Under the pieces are notes generated by a model, which was not told the DNA's origin, made no database searches, and was given only the letters and a program-made list of their open reading frames with translations. Positions 9,555 to 21,261 of a stretch of 64,000 nt of DNA are shown here, piece after piece. The stretch's first letter is position 1; each line of letters opens with the position of its first letter. The position numbers and the translations under genes were made by a program. Source of the DNA: Mycolicibacterium sp. J2 (GTDB lineage: Bacteria > Actinomycetota > Actinomycetes > Mycobacteriales > Mycobacteriaceae); the NCBI RefSeq assembly GCF_026240945.1, contig NZ_JAPFPY010000005.1:186001-250000 (forward strand), in the 5' to 3' direction.

Positions 9555-10460
9555 CGCGGCGGTGGCGGCGGTGCATGCCGCGGCGAAGGCCACGTGCACC
9601 GCGACCAGTGCCGCGGGCACGCCGGTGTAGAACTGCACGGCGCCGATCATGCCCTGCAAGGCGACCAGCACCACCAGCACGACCCAGCGCAGACGCACCG
9701 CCCGCGGCGCATCCACGGCCAGCAGGCCGAACCCCAGGCCGATCAGCAGCGCCAGGTAGGCCACCAACAACGACGAATGCACATGCACCAGCGTGGTGAT
9801 CTCGATCTCCAGCCGGGGCACCACCCGGTCCAGGCTCTTGTCGCCGGCGTGCGGGCCGGCACCGGTCACCAGTGTCCCGGCGACCAAAACGCCCGACAGC
9901 ACCACCGCGGCTACGAACGTCAACTGACGCAACGGTTTCACCACCTGATCGGTGGCCACCCCGGTATCGGGTTCGCCGATCTTGACGTAGAGCAGCACCG
10001 CCAACCACACCATGATCATCGAGGCCAGCAGGTGGATGGCCACCGTCCACCACAGCAGGCCGGTGAGCACGGTGATGCCACCCATCACCGCCTGGGCGAC
10101 GGTCGAGGCCGGCATCAGCCAGGCGTACACCAGCACCTCGCGGCGCCGTCGGGCCCGGGTCACCGCGAGCACGGCCAGTGCGGCAGTGGCCACCACACCG
10201 AAGGTGAACAGCCGATTGGTGAACTCGACGGCCTGATGCACGATGGCCACCTCGGCGTGCGGCACCGGCACGAAACTGCCGGGGAAGCACTGCGGCCAGG
10301 TCGGGCAGCCCAATCCGGATGCGGTCACCCGGACGATCGCCCCGGTGACCGAGATGCCGCCCTGGGTCAGGATGACGAGGAAGGCGATGAGCCGCTGGAC
10401 GCGCAGGCTGGGCAGGGGCAGCAGGTCGACGACTCTGAGAAACCACCGATACACCGCCAC
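9498..10460 (-). CDS. ctaA: Haem A synthase
   Basis: Membrane monooxygenase that converts the C8 methyl of haem O to a formyl group, giving haem A for the aa3 oxidase. About 320 residues with multiple hydrophobic helices; conserved histidines are seen in VHQAVEFTNRLF and VHVHSSLLVAY, and the extracytoplasmic cysteine pair CPTWPQC is present. An open frame starting from TTG at 10478 is six codons longer, but a TAGCAT -10 box overlaps that TTG, so GTG at 10460 is preferred (10454 also possible). Matches Rv1456c. Confidence 0.92.
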   Translation of the reverse strand: MAVYRWFLRVVDLLPLPSLRVQRLIAFLVILTQGGISVTGAIVRVTASGLGCPTWPQCFPGSFVPVPHAEVAIVHQAVEFTNRLFTFGVVATAALAVLAVTRARRRREVLVYAWLMPASTVAQAVMGGITVLTGLLWWTVAIHLLASMIMVWLAVLLYVKIGEPDTGVATDQVVKPLRQLTFVAAVVLSGVLVAGTLVTGAGPHAGDKSLDRVVPRLEIEITTLVHVHSSLLVAYLALLIGLGFGLLAVDAPRAVRLRWVVLVVLVALQGMIGAVQFYTGVPAALVAVHVAFAAACTAATAALWASMRTRQGSEPQPLQG

Positions 10461-10477
10461 GGCCCGATCGTAGAACA

Positions 10478-10483
10478 ATGCTA
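10478..10483 (-). promoter_or_regulatory. Candidate -10 box of ctaA
   Basis: TAGCAT on the minus strand (TANNNT), predicting a transcript start near 10471 and a short leader to GTG 10460. It lies between the DUF429 stop and ctaA, so ctaA can be transcribed independently of the upstream minus-strand operon. Confidence 0.45.
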
Positions 10484-10507
10484 ACTACAGGCCGTAGTAG
10501 GGGCTGC

Positions 10508-11194
10508 TCAACACCAGATCGCGACGCGCTGGCCACGCTCGTTGACCCGTGGCGGGTCGGGCACGCTGTACGCCTGGCCGGCCGCGATCCGGGTGGCGCT
10601 CCACGCCACCGCTGCCGCATCGAGGACATCGTCGGCAGGCACCCGCGCCGCCGCACCCAGATCCTCCGGCACGTCGATACCGTGTGCGGCCAGCACCCGC
10701 AGCCGGGCCCGCTGCCCGCGCCAGGTCTTCTTGGTGCCGTCGGCGAACTGCAGGCCCATCTGCTGGAACGACAGTTCCGGGTGCACCTCCCACAGCGGTG
10801 CGCTCTGCCGGTCGTGCAGTGCATTGGCGTCCAGCAGCTTGGCCTTCAGCCCCCAGGACTGGATGCTCATGCCCTTGCCCATCAGGCGGCGGCTCAGCGC
10901 ACTGGCCGTGGCGTGATCGGGTTGCTCCCAGCACGGTCGCGGCGCGATTTCGAAGATGGTGGACCGGCGGCGGCCGAGCAGCGCGCGGGCGGCGACATCG
11001 GTGCCGCGCGGGCCGGATTCCATCAACCCGAGCGGGATGTCCACCCCGATCGCGGCCAGGTCGCCGAACGCCGCGACCAGGTCGGCCAGCCGCTCGGCGA
11101 CATGGATGCCGGCGAAGGCGCCGTCGCGCAGCACCACACCCACCCAGCCGCCGCGGCACGCGTCGACACCGGCGACCGTCACGACCGGACCCAC
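10508..11194 (-). CDS. DUF429 family protein (predicted RNase H-like fold)
   Basis: 228 residues from GTG 11194; GTG 11182 is an alternative that starts closer to the conserved core. The family features are VAGVDACRGGWVGVVL at the N-terminus, GVDIPLGL, and the mid-protein segment RRSTIFEIAPRPCW followed by a conserved WEVHPELSF. DUF429 proteins are predicted to have a nuclease-like fold but have no established role. It starts 3 bp after the ABC permease stop, so it is in the same operon. From memory, M. tuberculosis lacks a gene at this point (Rv1456c and Rv1457c adjacent), making this an accessory insertion. Confidence 0.75.
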   Translation of the reverse strand: MGPVVTVAGVDACRGGWVGVVLRDGAFAGIHVAERLADLVAAFGDLAAIGVDIPLGLMESGPRGTDVAARALLGRRRSTIFEIAPRPCWEQPDHATASALSRRLMGKGMSIQSWGLKAKLLDANALHDRQSAPLWEVHPELSFQQMGLQFADGTKKTWRGQRARLRVLAAHGIDVPEDLGAAARVPADDVLDAAAVAWSATRIAAGQAYSVPDPPRVNERGQRVAIWC

Positions 11195-11197
11195 GGT

Positions 11198-11971
11198 CTA
11201 GGTGAAGCGGAACCAGCGCAGGGCGCACAACGCGGCGACACCGCCCCACACCGCCAACACGACGATGCCGAACCAGTCCACCGACAGGGCCATCGCCTGG
11301 GTCAGCGCTTCGGTGAGCGCACCCGAGGGGGTGAGTCGGGCGACCCAGGCGACCGTATGCGGCACCAACCCTCCCTCGAGGGTCAGGGCGCCCAGGCCGG
11401 CGAACACGAACCACGCCAGATTGCCCACCGCCAGCACGATCTCGGCCTTCAGGGTCCCGCCGAGCAGCAGGCCCAGTGCGGCGAACGACGCGGTACCCAG
11501 CGCGATGACCACCGCGCCGAGCAGCAGGCCCAGCACCGCCGGCCGCCAGCCCAGGGCAATCCCGATCGCGCCCAACAGGATCGACTGCAGGAACACGACG
11601 GTGACCACGGCCAGCGATTTACCGGCGATGATGCCCCACACCGGAAGGGCCGTGGCGCCGAGACGTTTGAGCGCACCGTAGCGACGGTCGAAGGCCACCG
11701 CGATGGCCTGCCCGGTGAACGCCGTCGAGATGATGGCCAGCGCCATGATGGCCGGCGCGAACGTCGCCGCCCGGTCGGCGCCGAACGAGCCCAGCGGCAT
11801 GAGCGTCAGCCCGATGAGCAGGGTGATCGGGATGAACATGGTCAACAGCAACTGCTCTCCGTTGCGCAGCAGCAGCTTGAGTTCCAGCCCGTACTGGGCG
11901 GTGAGCATCTGGCGCACACCCGCCGGGCGTGGGTCGGGGGCAAAGGTGCCTGCGGCGAAGCGGTTGGTCAC
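11198..11971 (-). CDS. ABC-2 type transporter permease
   Basis: Integral membrane permease of an exporter, 257 residues from GTG 11971 (MTNRFAAGTFAPDPRPAGV). A cytosolic N-terminus is followed by about six hydrophobic segments, including LLLTMFIPITLLIG and the QSILLGAIGIALGW region, as in ABC-2 permeases. The start overlaps the ATPase stop in GTGA, so the pair is coupled. Substrate unknown; co-transcription with mptB hints at an envelope (glycolipid or polysaccharide) export role, but this is inference. Rv1457c equivalent. Confidence 0.88.
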   Translation of the reverse strand: MTNRFAAGTFAPDPRPAGVRQMLTAQYGLELKLLLRNGEQLLLTMFIPITLLIGLTLMPLGSFGADRAATFAPAIMALAIISTAFTGQAIAVAFDRRYGALKRLGATALPVWGIIAGKSLAVVTVVFLQSILLGAIGIALGWRPAVLGLLLGAVVIALGTASFAALGLLLGGTLKAEIVLAVGNLAWFVFAGLGALTLEGGLVPHTVAWVARLTPSGALTEALTQAMALSVDWFGIVVLAVWGGVAALCALRWFRFT

Positions 11972-12903
11972 GAACGCAGCTCCCGTCCGGTCAGGTCGAG
12001 GAAGACGTCCTCGAGGCTGCGCTGTTCGACGCGCATGTCGGTGGCCAGCACGTCGAGCCGGGCGCACCACGCGGTGACGGTCGCCAGCACCTGCGGATCG
12101 ATGTGGCCTTCCACCAGATACTCGCCGGGGGCTCCCTCGGAGGCGCGGTACGTCTCGGGCAGGGCCGACGCCAGCAGCGTCAAGTCCAGTTTGGGTGGTG
12201 CGCTGAACCGCAACTGGTTCTCCGCACCACTGCGCATCAGCTCGGCCGGGGTGCCGGCGGCGACGGTCTTACCGTGGTCGATGATCACCAGCCGGTCGGC
12301 GAGTTCCTCGGCCTCGGTCAGCTGGTGGGTGGTCAGCACGACGGTGACACCGTCGCGGCGCAGCGCGTCGATCAGCTCCCACACCACGATCCGGGCGTGT
12401 GCGTCCATCCCGGCGGTCGGCTCGTCGAGGAACACCAGTTCCGGGCGGCCCACCACGGCGCAGGCCAACGCCAGGCGTTGTTGCTGCCCGCCGGAGAGCC
12501 GGCGATAGGTGGTGCGGGCCGCGTCGGTCAGTCCGAGGGTGTCCATCAACCACCGCGGGTCCAGCGGGTGGGCGGCGTAGGAGGCGACCAGGTCGAGCAT
12601 CTCACCGGCCCGGGCCGCCGGATAACCGCCGCCACCCTGCAGCATCACCCCGATGCGTTCCCGGACCCGGCTGTTCTCGGCGGCCGGATCCAGACCCAGG
12701 ATCTCGATGCTGCCCGCGTCCGGCCGCAGGAACCCCTCACACATCTCCACCGTGGTGGTCTTGCCCGCGCCGTTGGGCCCCAGCAGGGCCAACACCTCGG
12801 CGCGGTGGACGTCGAGGTCCAGCTCGGAGACCGCGGTGGTGGACCCGTAGCGCTTGGTCACGCCGCGCAGGCGCACCGGGGTGGCGGCAGAAGCGGTGGT
12901 CAC
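11968..12903 (-). CDS. ABC exporter ATP-binding subunit
   Basis: 311-residue ATPase that powers the neighbouring ABC-2 permease. All nucleotide-binding motifs are present in order: Walker A GPNGAGKTTT near residue 42, a Q-loop, signature LSGGQQQR, Walker B LVFLDEPTAGMD, and the switch histidine in LTTHQLTEAEEL. GTG at 12903 overlaps the mptB stop in GTGA, and its own stop overlaps the permease start in the same way. A C-terminal extension of about 80 residues resembles drug/lipid exporter ATPases. Rv1458c equivalent. Confidence 0.93.
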   Translation of the reverse strand: MTTASAATPVRLRGVTKRYGSTTAVSELDLDVHRAEVLALLGPNGAGKTTTVEMCEGFLRPDAGSIEILGLDPAAENSRVRERIGVMLQGGGGYPAARAGEMLDLVASYAAHPLDPRWLMDTLGLTDAARTTYRRLSGGQQQRLALACAVVGRPELVFLDEPTAGMDAHARIVVWELIDALRRDGVTVVLTTHQLTEAEELADRLVIIDHGKTVAAGTPAELMRSGAENQLRFSAPPKLDLTLLASALPETYRASEGAPGEYLVEGHIDPQVLATVTAWCARLDVLATDMRVEQRSLEDVFLDLTGRELRS

Positions 12904-14519
12904 GGGGATTCAGCGTAAGCGGCGGACCTGACCGCGGGTGCGCCGGGCAGGGCACGCCACGGCAGGCGGCGCCAGGTCAGGGCGATCAGCAGCAGCACGA
13001 TCAATGTGCTGGCGAGGGTGGCGTCCAGGATCTGGAAGAGCGCGAACCGGTCGCCGTTGGCGGTCGGGCCGAAGATGCCCACCACCAGGGTGATCGCGAT
13101 GGTTGCACCGCGGAATCCGGGCCGGGTGGCCCAGGTGGCCAGCGGGATGATGGCCCACAGCAGGTACCACGGTTGCACCACCGGGAAGAGCAGCACGGTG
13201 GCGCCGATGGCCACCCCGAGCCCACCCACGGGATGCAGTCGGCCCCGGAAGACGGCCAACAACAGCCAGGTCACCAGGATTGCGATGATGATCACACCGA
13301 TGCCGCGGGTCAGGCCCAGCACGGCCGTGGTGTGGTCGCCAAGCCCCAGCAGGATGCCCACCTGGCCGGTGCCCAGCGCGATCAGGGTCGGCGGGGACAT
13401 CCAGGACCGCACCACGTTGGCGGTCCCCAGGGTGAACAACCAGCCGAACCCCAGGCCGCTCGCCCAGCCGATCACAGCCATCACGATCAGCGAGATGGCG
13501 CCCAGCGAGCAGCTGGCCGCCAGGAACGCCTTGACGGTGCCGCCCCAGCGCCAGGCCAGTGCCATGCCGACGAAGCCGACGGCCAGCAAGGACGGCAGTT
13601 TGATCTGCGAGGACAACGCGATCAGCACGGTGCCCAAGACCAGCATGCCCAGCGGTCTGGGGGGCACTCGCCACACTCCGGCCCGCACCCCCTCGATGCC
13701 ACGCAGCGCGAATTCGGTTCCCGCCAGCATCAATCCGAGCATGGGTGCCTCGTTGTGGATGCCGGCCACCAGGTGCATGAACAGCAGCGGGTTACACGGA
13801 CCCAGCCACAGCGCACTCACTTCGGCCACACCGCAGCGCTGCGCCAGCCGGGGCGTGGCCCACACGATCAGCCCGACCCCGAGCAGCACCACCAGTCGGT
13901 GGCAGAGCACCGCCGCGACGATGTTCTCGCCGGTGAGCGCGGAGATGCCGCGGCCGATCCACAGGAACAGCGGACCGTAGGGCGCGGGCGTATCGCGCCA
14001 CAGGCTGGGCACCGACAACGTGAACACGTGGTCCAGGCCGAGCCCCGGGGCAGGGCCGACCTTGTACGGGTCCAGCCCGATGCGGGCGATTTGGCTCTGG
14101 GCCAGGTACGAGTACACATCCTTGCTGTACATCGGTGGGGCGATGAGCAATGGCAGCGCCCAGAGCAGCAGCGTGCGGTCCAGCTGGCTGCGTGACATCC
14201 GGCGCGGCCCGAGCGCGAACCGGCCGAGCATCAGCCAGGCCAGCGTCATCATCACCGCGCCGGTGGTGGTCATGGTCAGCGACACGGTCTGGATGCGCGA
14301 CGGCAGGTTCAGCAGCCGCACGCCGAAGGTCGGGTCCTGCACGACGGGCCGGGCGCCGGCCCCGAGGGCACCGATGGCCATGAGAACGGTGCCGGTCGCG
14401 CCGAAAAGCCTGGTACGACGCAGCGCGACGACTTCTGCGTCGTTGAGGGGGGAGCCAACGGTCCGCTCGTCGGCATGCCATCGGGCGACCGCCGAACTGA
14501 AGGACCCGAGCGCGGTCAT
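12900..14519 (-). CDS. mptB: Alpha-(1->6)-mannopyranosyltransferase MptB-like (GT-C)
   Basis: Polyprenyl-phosphomannose-dependent membrane mannosyltransferase that builds the alpha-1,6-mannan core of lipomannan/lipoarabinomannan. The ATG at 14519 (MTALGSFSSAVARWHADERT) gives 539 residues with about a dozen hydrophobic helices. The loop after the first helices carries the acidic SKDVYSYLAQSQIA segment expected of GT-C enzymes. A TACGCT box exactly 6 nt upstream supports a leaderless start. It heads the operon mptB-ATPase-permease-DUF429. Assignment to MptB rests on position (Rv1459c) and topology, not activity. Confidence 0.85.
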   Translation of the reverse strand: MTALGSFSSAVARWHADERTVGSPLNDAEVVALRRTRLFGATGTVLMAIGALGAGARPVVQDPTFGVRLLNLPSRIQTVSLTMTTTGAVMMTLAWLMLGRFALGPRRMSRSQLDRTLLLWALPLLIAPPMYSKDVYSYLAQSQIARIGLDPYKVGPAPGLGLDHVFTLSVPSLWRDTPAPYGPLFLWIGRGISALTGENIVAAVLCHRLVVLLGVGLIVWATPRLAQRCGVAEVSALWLGPCNPLLFMHLVAGIHNEAPMLGLMLAGTEFALRGIEGVRAGVWRVPPRPLGMLVLGTVLIALSSQIKLPSLLAVGFVGMALAWRWGGTVKAFLAASCSLGAISLIVMAVIGWASGLGFGWLFTLGTANVVRSWMSPPTLIALGTGQVGILLGLGDHTTAVLGLTRGIGVIIIAILVTWLLLAVFRGRLHPVGGLGVAIGATVLLFPVVQPWYLLWAIIPLATWATRPGFRGATIAITLVVGIFGPTANGDRFALFQILDATLASTLIVLLLIALTWRRLPWRALPGAPAVRSAAYAESP

Positions 14520-14525
14520 CCCAGC

Positions 14526-14531
14526 AGCGTA
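14526..14531 (-). promoter_or_regulatory. Leaderless -10 box of mptB operon
   Basis: TACGCT (minus strand), then a 6-nt spacer, then ATG at 14519: the TANNNT-N6-start spacing of leaderless mycobacterial mRNAs. No ribosome site precedes the ATG, which fits. Confidence 0.6.
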
Positions 14532-14597
14532 GACGGTGGCCCGGTGAGCCCCTGCGCGGTTAGGGTGCCCTTGCTGGAACCGCAGCTCGAATTCCGA

Positions 14598-14612
14598 CAC
14601 AATAGTGTTGTG
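14598..14612. promoter_or_regulatory. SufR-type operator overlapping the suf promoter
   Basis: CACAA-N5-TTGTG forms a 15-bp inverted repeat; the overlapping ACAC/GTGT arms give a second dyad. TAGTGT at 14603-14608 inside it is a good -10 box, giving a transcript start near 14615 and a leader that includes GGAGG at 14624-14628. An operator across the -10 fits autorepression by SufR, as known for the mycobacterial suf operon. Confidence 0.6.
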
Positions 14613-14636
14613 AAATTAAATCCGGAGGTCTCTGGC

Positions 14637-15395
14637 GTGGCTACGGCCGTGTCCGCGGCACCATCGGATCATCACACCCCCGACGGCCCTACCCCTGAGG
14701 GCGATACCCGCAGTGCCATCGTGCAGTTGCTGCTGGAAGGCCCCGTCACCGCCGGCGATATCGGCGACCGACTGGGCATCTCGGCCACCGGCGTGCGCCG
14801 TCACCTCGACGCGTTGATCGAGGCGGGGGACGCCCAGGCCAGTGCCGCCGCCGCGTGGCAGCACAACGGCCGCGGCCGGCCGGCCAAGCGGTACCGGATC
14901 ACCGCCGCCGGACGTGCCAAGCTCCATCACGCCTACGACGATCTGGCCGCCGCCGCCATGCGGCAGTTGCGCGAGATCGGCGGTGACGAAGCGGTGCAGA
15001 CTTTCGCCCGGCGCCGCATCGACGGCATCCTCGCCGAGGTGGTGACCGCTCCGCACACCGACGACGTGGCCGCGACGGCCGACCGGATGGCCGCCGCGCT
15101 CACCAAGGCCGGGTACCGGACCACCACCACACCGGTGGCCGGTCCGCTGTCGGGTGTGCAGATCTGCCAGCATCACTGCCCGGTATCGCATGTGGCCGAG
15201 GAATTCCCGGAGTTGTGCGATGCCGAACGGCAGGCCTTCGCCGAGATCCTGGGCACCCATGTGCAGCGGCTCGCCACCATCGTCAACGGCGACTGCGCCT
15301 GCACCACCCACGTTCCACTGGGGTCCGAAGGGCCCGCGTCAGTTCGGCCCGCAGCCCGAGCCGAATCCACCACCACACAAGGAGTGTCGCAGTGA
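14637..15395 (+). CDS. sufR: Iron-sulfur-responsive repressor SufR
   Basis: Transcription factor that senses Fe-S cluster status and represses the suf operon. GTG at 14637 with GGAGG 8 nt upstream gives 252 residues. The N-terminal winged HTH is seen as [28 protein letters not shown] sequence near residues 35-65. The C-terminal half carries the cluster-binding cysteines, CQHHC around residue 178 and CACTTH near residue 220. Its stop overlaps the sufB start in GTGA. An operator-like repeat lies over its own promoter. Confidence 0.92.
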   Translation: MATAVSAAPSDHHTPDGPTPEGDTRSAIVQLLLEGPVTAGDIGDRLGISATGVRRHLDALIEAGDAQASAAAAWQHNGRGRPAKRYRITAAGRAKLHHAYDDLAAAAMRQLREIGGDEAVQTFARRRIDGILAEVVTAPHTDDVAATADRMAAALTKAGYRTTTTPVAGPLSGVQICQHHCPVSHVAEEFPELCDAERQAFAEILGTHVQRLATIVNGDCACTTHVPLGSEGPASVRPAARAESTTTQGVSQ

Positions 15396-16819
15396 CCCTC
15401 ACCCCGGAACAGCTGACCCAGGAGGAGACCATTGCGTCCCTGGGCAAGTACGGCTACGGCTGGTCGGACAGCGACACCGCCGGTGCCAGCGCGCAGCGAG
15501 GCCTGTCCGAGGCCGTCGTGCGGGATATCTCGGCCAAGAAGAACGAACCGGAGTGGATGCTGGACATCCGGCTGAAGGCACTGCGCACCTTCGACAAGAA
15601 GCCCATGCCGCACTGGGGTTCCAACCTCGAGGGCATCGATTTCGACAACATCAAGTACTTCGTGCGGTCCACCGAGAAGCAGGCCGCGTCCTGGGAGGAA
15701 CTGCCCGAGGACATCCGCAACACCTACGACCGGCTCGGCATCCCGGAAGCGGAGAAGCAGCGCCTGGTCGCCGGCGTGGCCGCCCAGTACGAGTCCGAGG
15801 TGGTCTACCACCAGATCCGAGAGGACCTGGAGGCCCAGGGAGTCATCTTCCTGGACACCGATTCCGGCCTGCGTGAGCATCCGGAGATCTTCAAGCAGTA
15901 CTTCGGGACCGTGATCCCGGCCGGTGACAACAAGTTCTCCGCGCTGAACACCGCGGTCTGGTCGGGTGGCTCGTTCATCTACGTTCCGCCGGGTGTGCAC
16001 GTCGACATCCCGCTGCAGGCCTATTTCCGGATCAACACCGAGAACATGGGTCAGTTCGAGCGCACCCTGATCATCGCCGACGAGGGCTCCTACGTGCACT
16101 ACGTGGAGGGCTGCACGGCGCCGATCTACAAGAGCGACTCGCTGCACTCCGCCGTGGTCGAGATCGTGGTGAAACCCGGTGCACGCGTTCGGTACACGAC
16201 CATCCAGAACTGGTCGAACAATGTCTACAACCTGGTCACCAAGCGGGCCAGGGCCGAGGCCGGCGCCACCATGGAGTGGATCGACGGCAACATCGGCTCC
16301 AAGGTCACCATGAAGTACCCGGCGGTCTGGATGACCGGTGAGCACGCCAAGGGCGAGGTGCTGTCGGTGGCGTTCGCCGGCGAGGGTCAGCACCAGGACA
16401 CCGGAGCCAAGATGCTGCATCTGGCGCCGCACACGTCGAGCAACATCGTGTCCAAGTCGGTGGCTCGCGGCGGTGGGCGCGCGTCCTACCGCGGGCTGAT
16501 CCAGGTCAACAAGGGCGCCCACGGCTCGAAGTCCAGCGTGAAATGTGACGCGCTGCTGGTCGACACGATCAGCCGCAGCGACACCTATCCCTACGTCGAC
16601 ATCCGCGAGGACGACGTGACCATGGGCCACGAGGCGACGGTGTCCAAGGTCAGCGAGGATCAGCTGTTCTACCTGATGAGCCGCGGCCTGACCGAGGACG
16701 AGGCGATGGCGATGGTGGTGCGCGGTTTCGTCGAGCCGATCGCCAAGGAACTGCCCATGGAGTACGCCCTGGAACTGAACCGGCTCATCGAGCTGCAAAT
16801 GGAAGGCGCGGTCGGCTGA
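15392..16819 (+). CDS. sufB: Fe-S cluster assembly scaffold SufB (no intein)
   Basis: Subunit of the SufBCD scaffold on which Fe-S clusters are built. GTG at 15392 with GGAG at 15381 gives 475 residues ([20 protein letters not shown]). SufB core sequences include [13 protein letters not shown], the conserved HYVEGCTAP near residue 237, and the C-terminal [13 protein letters not shown]. The M. tuberculosis orthologue (Rv1461) is interrupted by a self-splicing intein of roughly 360 residues; this protein is uninterrupted throughout. It overlaps sufR (4 bp) and sufD (1 bp). Confidence 0.97.
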   Translation: MTLTPEQLTQEETIASLGKYGYGWSDSDTAGASAQRGLSEAVVRDISAKKNEPEWMLDIRLKALRTFDKKPMPHWGSNLEGIDFDNIKYFVRSTEKQAASWEELPEDIRNTYDRLGIPEAEKQRLVAGVAAQYESEVVYHQIREDLEAQGVIFLDTDSGLREHPEIFKQYFGTVIPAGDNKFSALNTAVWSGGSFIYVPPGVHVDIPLQAYFRINTENMGQFERTLIIADEGSYVHYVEGCTAPIYKSDSLHSAVVEIVVKPGARVRYTTIQNWSNNVYNLVTKRARAEAGATMEWIDGNIGSKVTMKYPAVWMTGEHAKGEVLSVAFAGEGQHQDTGAKMLHLAPHTSSNIVSKSVARGGGRASYRGLIQVNKGAHGSKSSVKCDALLVDTISRSDTYPYVDIREDDVTMGHEATVSKVSEDQLFYLMSRGLTEDEAMAMVVRGFVEPIAKELPMEYALELNRLIELQMEGAVG

Positions 16820-17975
16820 TGGATGTCGCTCTGGAAGCAACCAAGGGCGAGGCGTTCACGTCGTTCGACGTCGACGCCTTCGAGGTGCCGGCCGGCCGGG
16901 ACGAGATCTGGCGGTTCACCCCGCTCAAGCGGCTGCGCGGGCTGCACAACGGCACCGCGGCTGCCGACGGCAGCGCGGTGATCGAGGTCACCGAGCGTCC
17001 CGGCGTCACCGTCGAGACCGTCCAGCGCGGCGACGAGCGCCTCGGCCAGGGTGGGGTACCAGCCGATCGGGTTGCCGCCCAAGCATTCTCGTCGTTCTCG
17101 CAGGCGACGGTGGTGACGGTCGGGCGCAACACGGTGGTGGACGAGCCGGTCGAGATCACCGTGAGTGGGCCCGGCGTGGGTGCGACTGCCTACGGGCACC
17201 TGCAGATCCGCGTCGAGGAGCTGGGCGAGGCGGTGGTGGTGATCGACCACCGCGGCAGCGGAACCTATGCCGACAATGTCGAATTCGTGCTCGGTGCCGG
17301 CGCGCAGCTCAAGGTCGTGTCGATCGCCGACTGGGCCGACGATGCCGTGCACGTCACCATGCATCACGCCGCGCTCGGCAAGGACGCGGTGTTCCGGCAC
17401 TTCAACGTCACCCTGGGCGGCGAGGTCGCCCGGCTGACCGGGCGGGTGCGCTTCGATGCGCCCGGCGGTGACGCCGAACTGCTCGGCCTGTACTTCGCCG
17501 ACGACGGTCAGCACCTGGAGTCCCGGCTGCTGGTCGACCATGCCCAGCCCAACTGTCGTTCGCACGTCACGTACAAGGGTGCGCTGCAAGGGGATCCGTC
17601 CACCGACAAGCCCGACACCCACACCGTCTGGGTCGGCGACGTGCTGATCCGCGCCGAGGCCACCGGAACCGACACCTACGAGGTCAACCGCAACCTGGTG
17701 CTGACCGACGGCGCTCGCGCGGACTCGGTGCCCAACCTGGAGATCGAGACCGGCGAGATCCTCGGTGCCGGCCATGCCAGCGCCACCGGGCGCTTCGACG
17801 ACGAGCAGCTGTTCTACCTGCGGGCCCGCGGTATCCCCGAGGACCAGGCCCGCCGGTTGGTGGTGCGCGGCTTCTTCGGCGAACTGATCCAGAAGATCTC
17901 TGTGCCCGCGGTCCGTGACCGCCTCACCGCAGCCATCGAACACGAACTCGAACTGACCGAAGGAAACACCCACTC

Positions 17976-17979
<4 letters not shown>
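16819..17979 (+). CDS. sufD: Fe-S cluster assembly protein SufD
   Basis: Partner of SufB and SufC in the SufBCD scaffold. 386 residues from ATG 16819, which shares one base with the sufB stop. The beta-helix family core appears as a SufB paralogue: HVTYKGALQGDPSTDKPDTH, and the C-terminal DDEQLFYLRARGIPEDQAR with the conserved glycine-rich VRGFFGELIQKI. Its stop overlaps the sufC start in ATGA. Confidence 0.96.
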
Positions 17980-20452
<2,473 letters not shown>

Positions 20453-20456
<4 letters not shown>

Positions 20457-20794
20457 GTGATCAGACCGAAGAACTGCTGCTGGCCGACGTCGAAGAAGCC
20501 ATGCGTGATGTGGTCGACCCCGAGCTGGGCATCAACGTCGTGGACCTCGGCCTGGTGTACGGGCTGAACCTGGAGGACGGGGAGGCCGGCAAGGTCGCGC
20601 TGATCGACATGACGCTGACCTCGGCGGCCTGCCCGCTCACCGATGTGATCGAGGACCAGACCCGCACCGCGCTGATCGGGGCAGGCCTGGTCAAGGACAT
20701 CAAGTTGAACTGGGTGTGGAACCCGCCGTGGGGCCCGGACAAGATCACCGATGACGGCCGCGAGCAGCTGCGGGCGCTCGGTTTCACGGTCTGA
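20453..20794 (+). CDS. sufT: SufT / MIP18-family Fe-S maturation factor
   Basis: Small DUF59 (MIP18-like) protein assisting Fe-S cluster maturation. The ATG at 20453 (MSDQTEELLLADVEEAM) gives 113 residues. The family core DPELGINVVDLGLVYG, the MTLTSAACPLTD loop with its conserved cysteine, and the C-terminal WNPPWGPDKI are all visible. ATGA overlap with sufU; last gene of the suf operon. Rv1466 equivalent. Confidence 0.93.
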
Positions 20795-20844
20795 CGCGCG
20801 CGGCCGATTCCGGCCAACGCCGAGCAGCGCGCGGACGCGGCGGT

Positions 20845-20868
20845 GACAATGGTTGGACAATGGTTGTC
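20845..20868. repeat. Tandem 11-bp repeat and palindrome upstream of thioredoxin
   Basis: GACAATGGTTG occurs twice head to tail (20845-20855, 20856-20866). The second copy extends into GACAA-TGG-TTGTC (20856-20868), a perfect inverted repeat. It lies 40 bp before the trx start in the 113-bp gap after sufT. Likely operator or promoter element; the binding factor is unknown. Confidence 0.45.
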
Positions 20869-20907
20869 AGGCGGAACAACGGCAACCGGGAAAACGTTAG
20901 GACAACC

Positions 20908-21261
20908 GTGGGTACACGAGACATCACCGCAGCCGAATTCAAGGGCATCCTCGACGACAACGAGATCGTGATCGTCGACTTCTGGGCGTCGTGGTGTGGT
21001 CCCTGCCGCGCGTTCGCCCCGACCTACGGGGCCTCCGCCGAGAAGCACCCCGATGTGGTGCACGCGAAGGTCGACACCGAGGCCGAACCGGAGTTGGCGC
21101 AGGCCGCCGAGATCCAGGCTATTCCGACGCTGATGGCATTCAAGAAGGGGCACCAGGTGTTCCGGCAGTCCGGGGCGCTGGCGCCGGCGCAGCTGGACGA
21201 GCTGATCACCAAGATCAAAGAGTTCGATATCGACGCGGCCATCGCGTCGCAGCAGAACTGA
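20908..21261 (+). CDS. trxA: Thioredoxin
   Basis: Small dithiol-disulfide oxidoreductase. 117 residues from GTG 20908 (AGGA at about 20899-20902). The redox motif WASWCGPCR lies near residue 28 and the cis-proline segment AIPTLMAF near residue 72. By position it corresponds to M. tuberculosis trxB1 (Rv1471); the ORF extends upstream but without thioredoxin sequence. M. tuberculosis carries extra genes between sufT and this point that are missing here. The last nine codons and stop are part of a 28-bp tandem duplication. Confidence 0.93.
   Translation: MGTRDITAAEFKGILDDNEIVIVDFWASWCGPCRAFAPTYGASAEKHPDVVHAKVDTEAEPELAQAAEIQAIPTLMAFKKGHQVFRQSGALAPAQLDELITKIKEFDIDAAIASQQN

Noticed and set aside
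10476..10478. TTG start for ctaA
   Set aside because: It lies on the predicted -10 box, so it would not be in the transcript; GTG 10460 is preferred.
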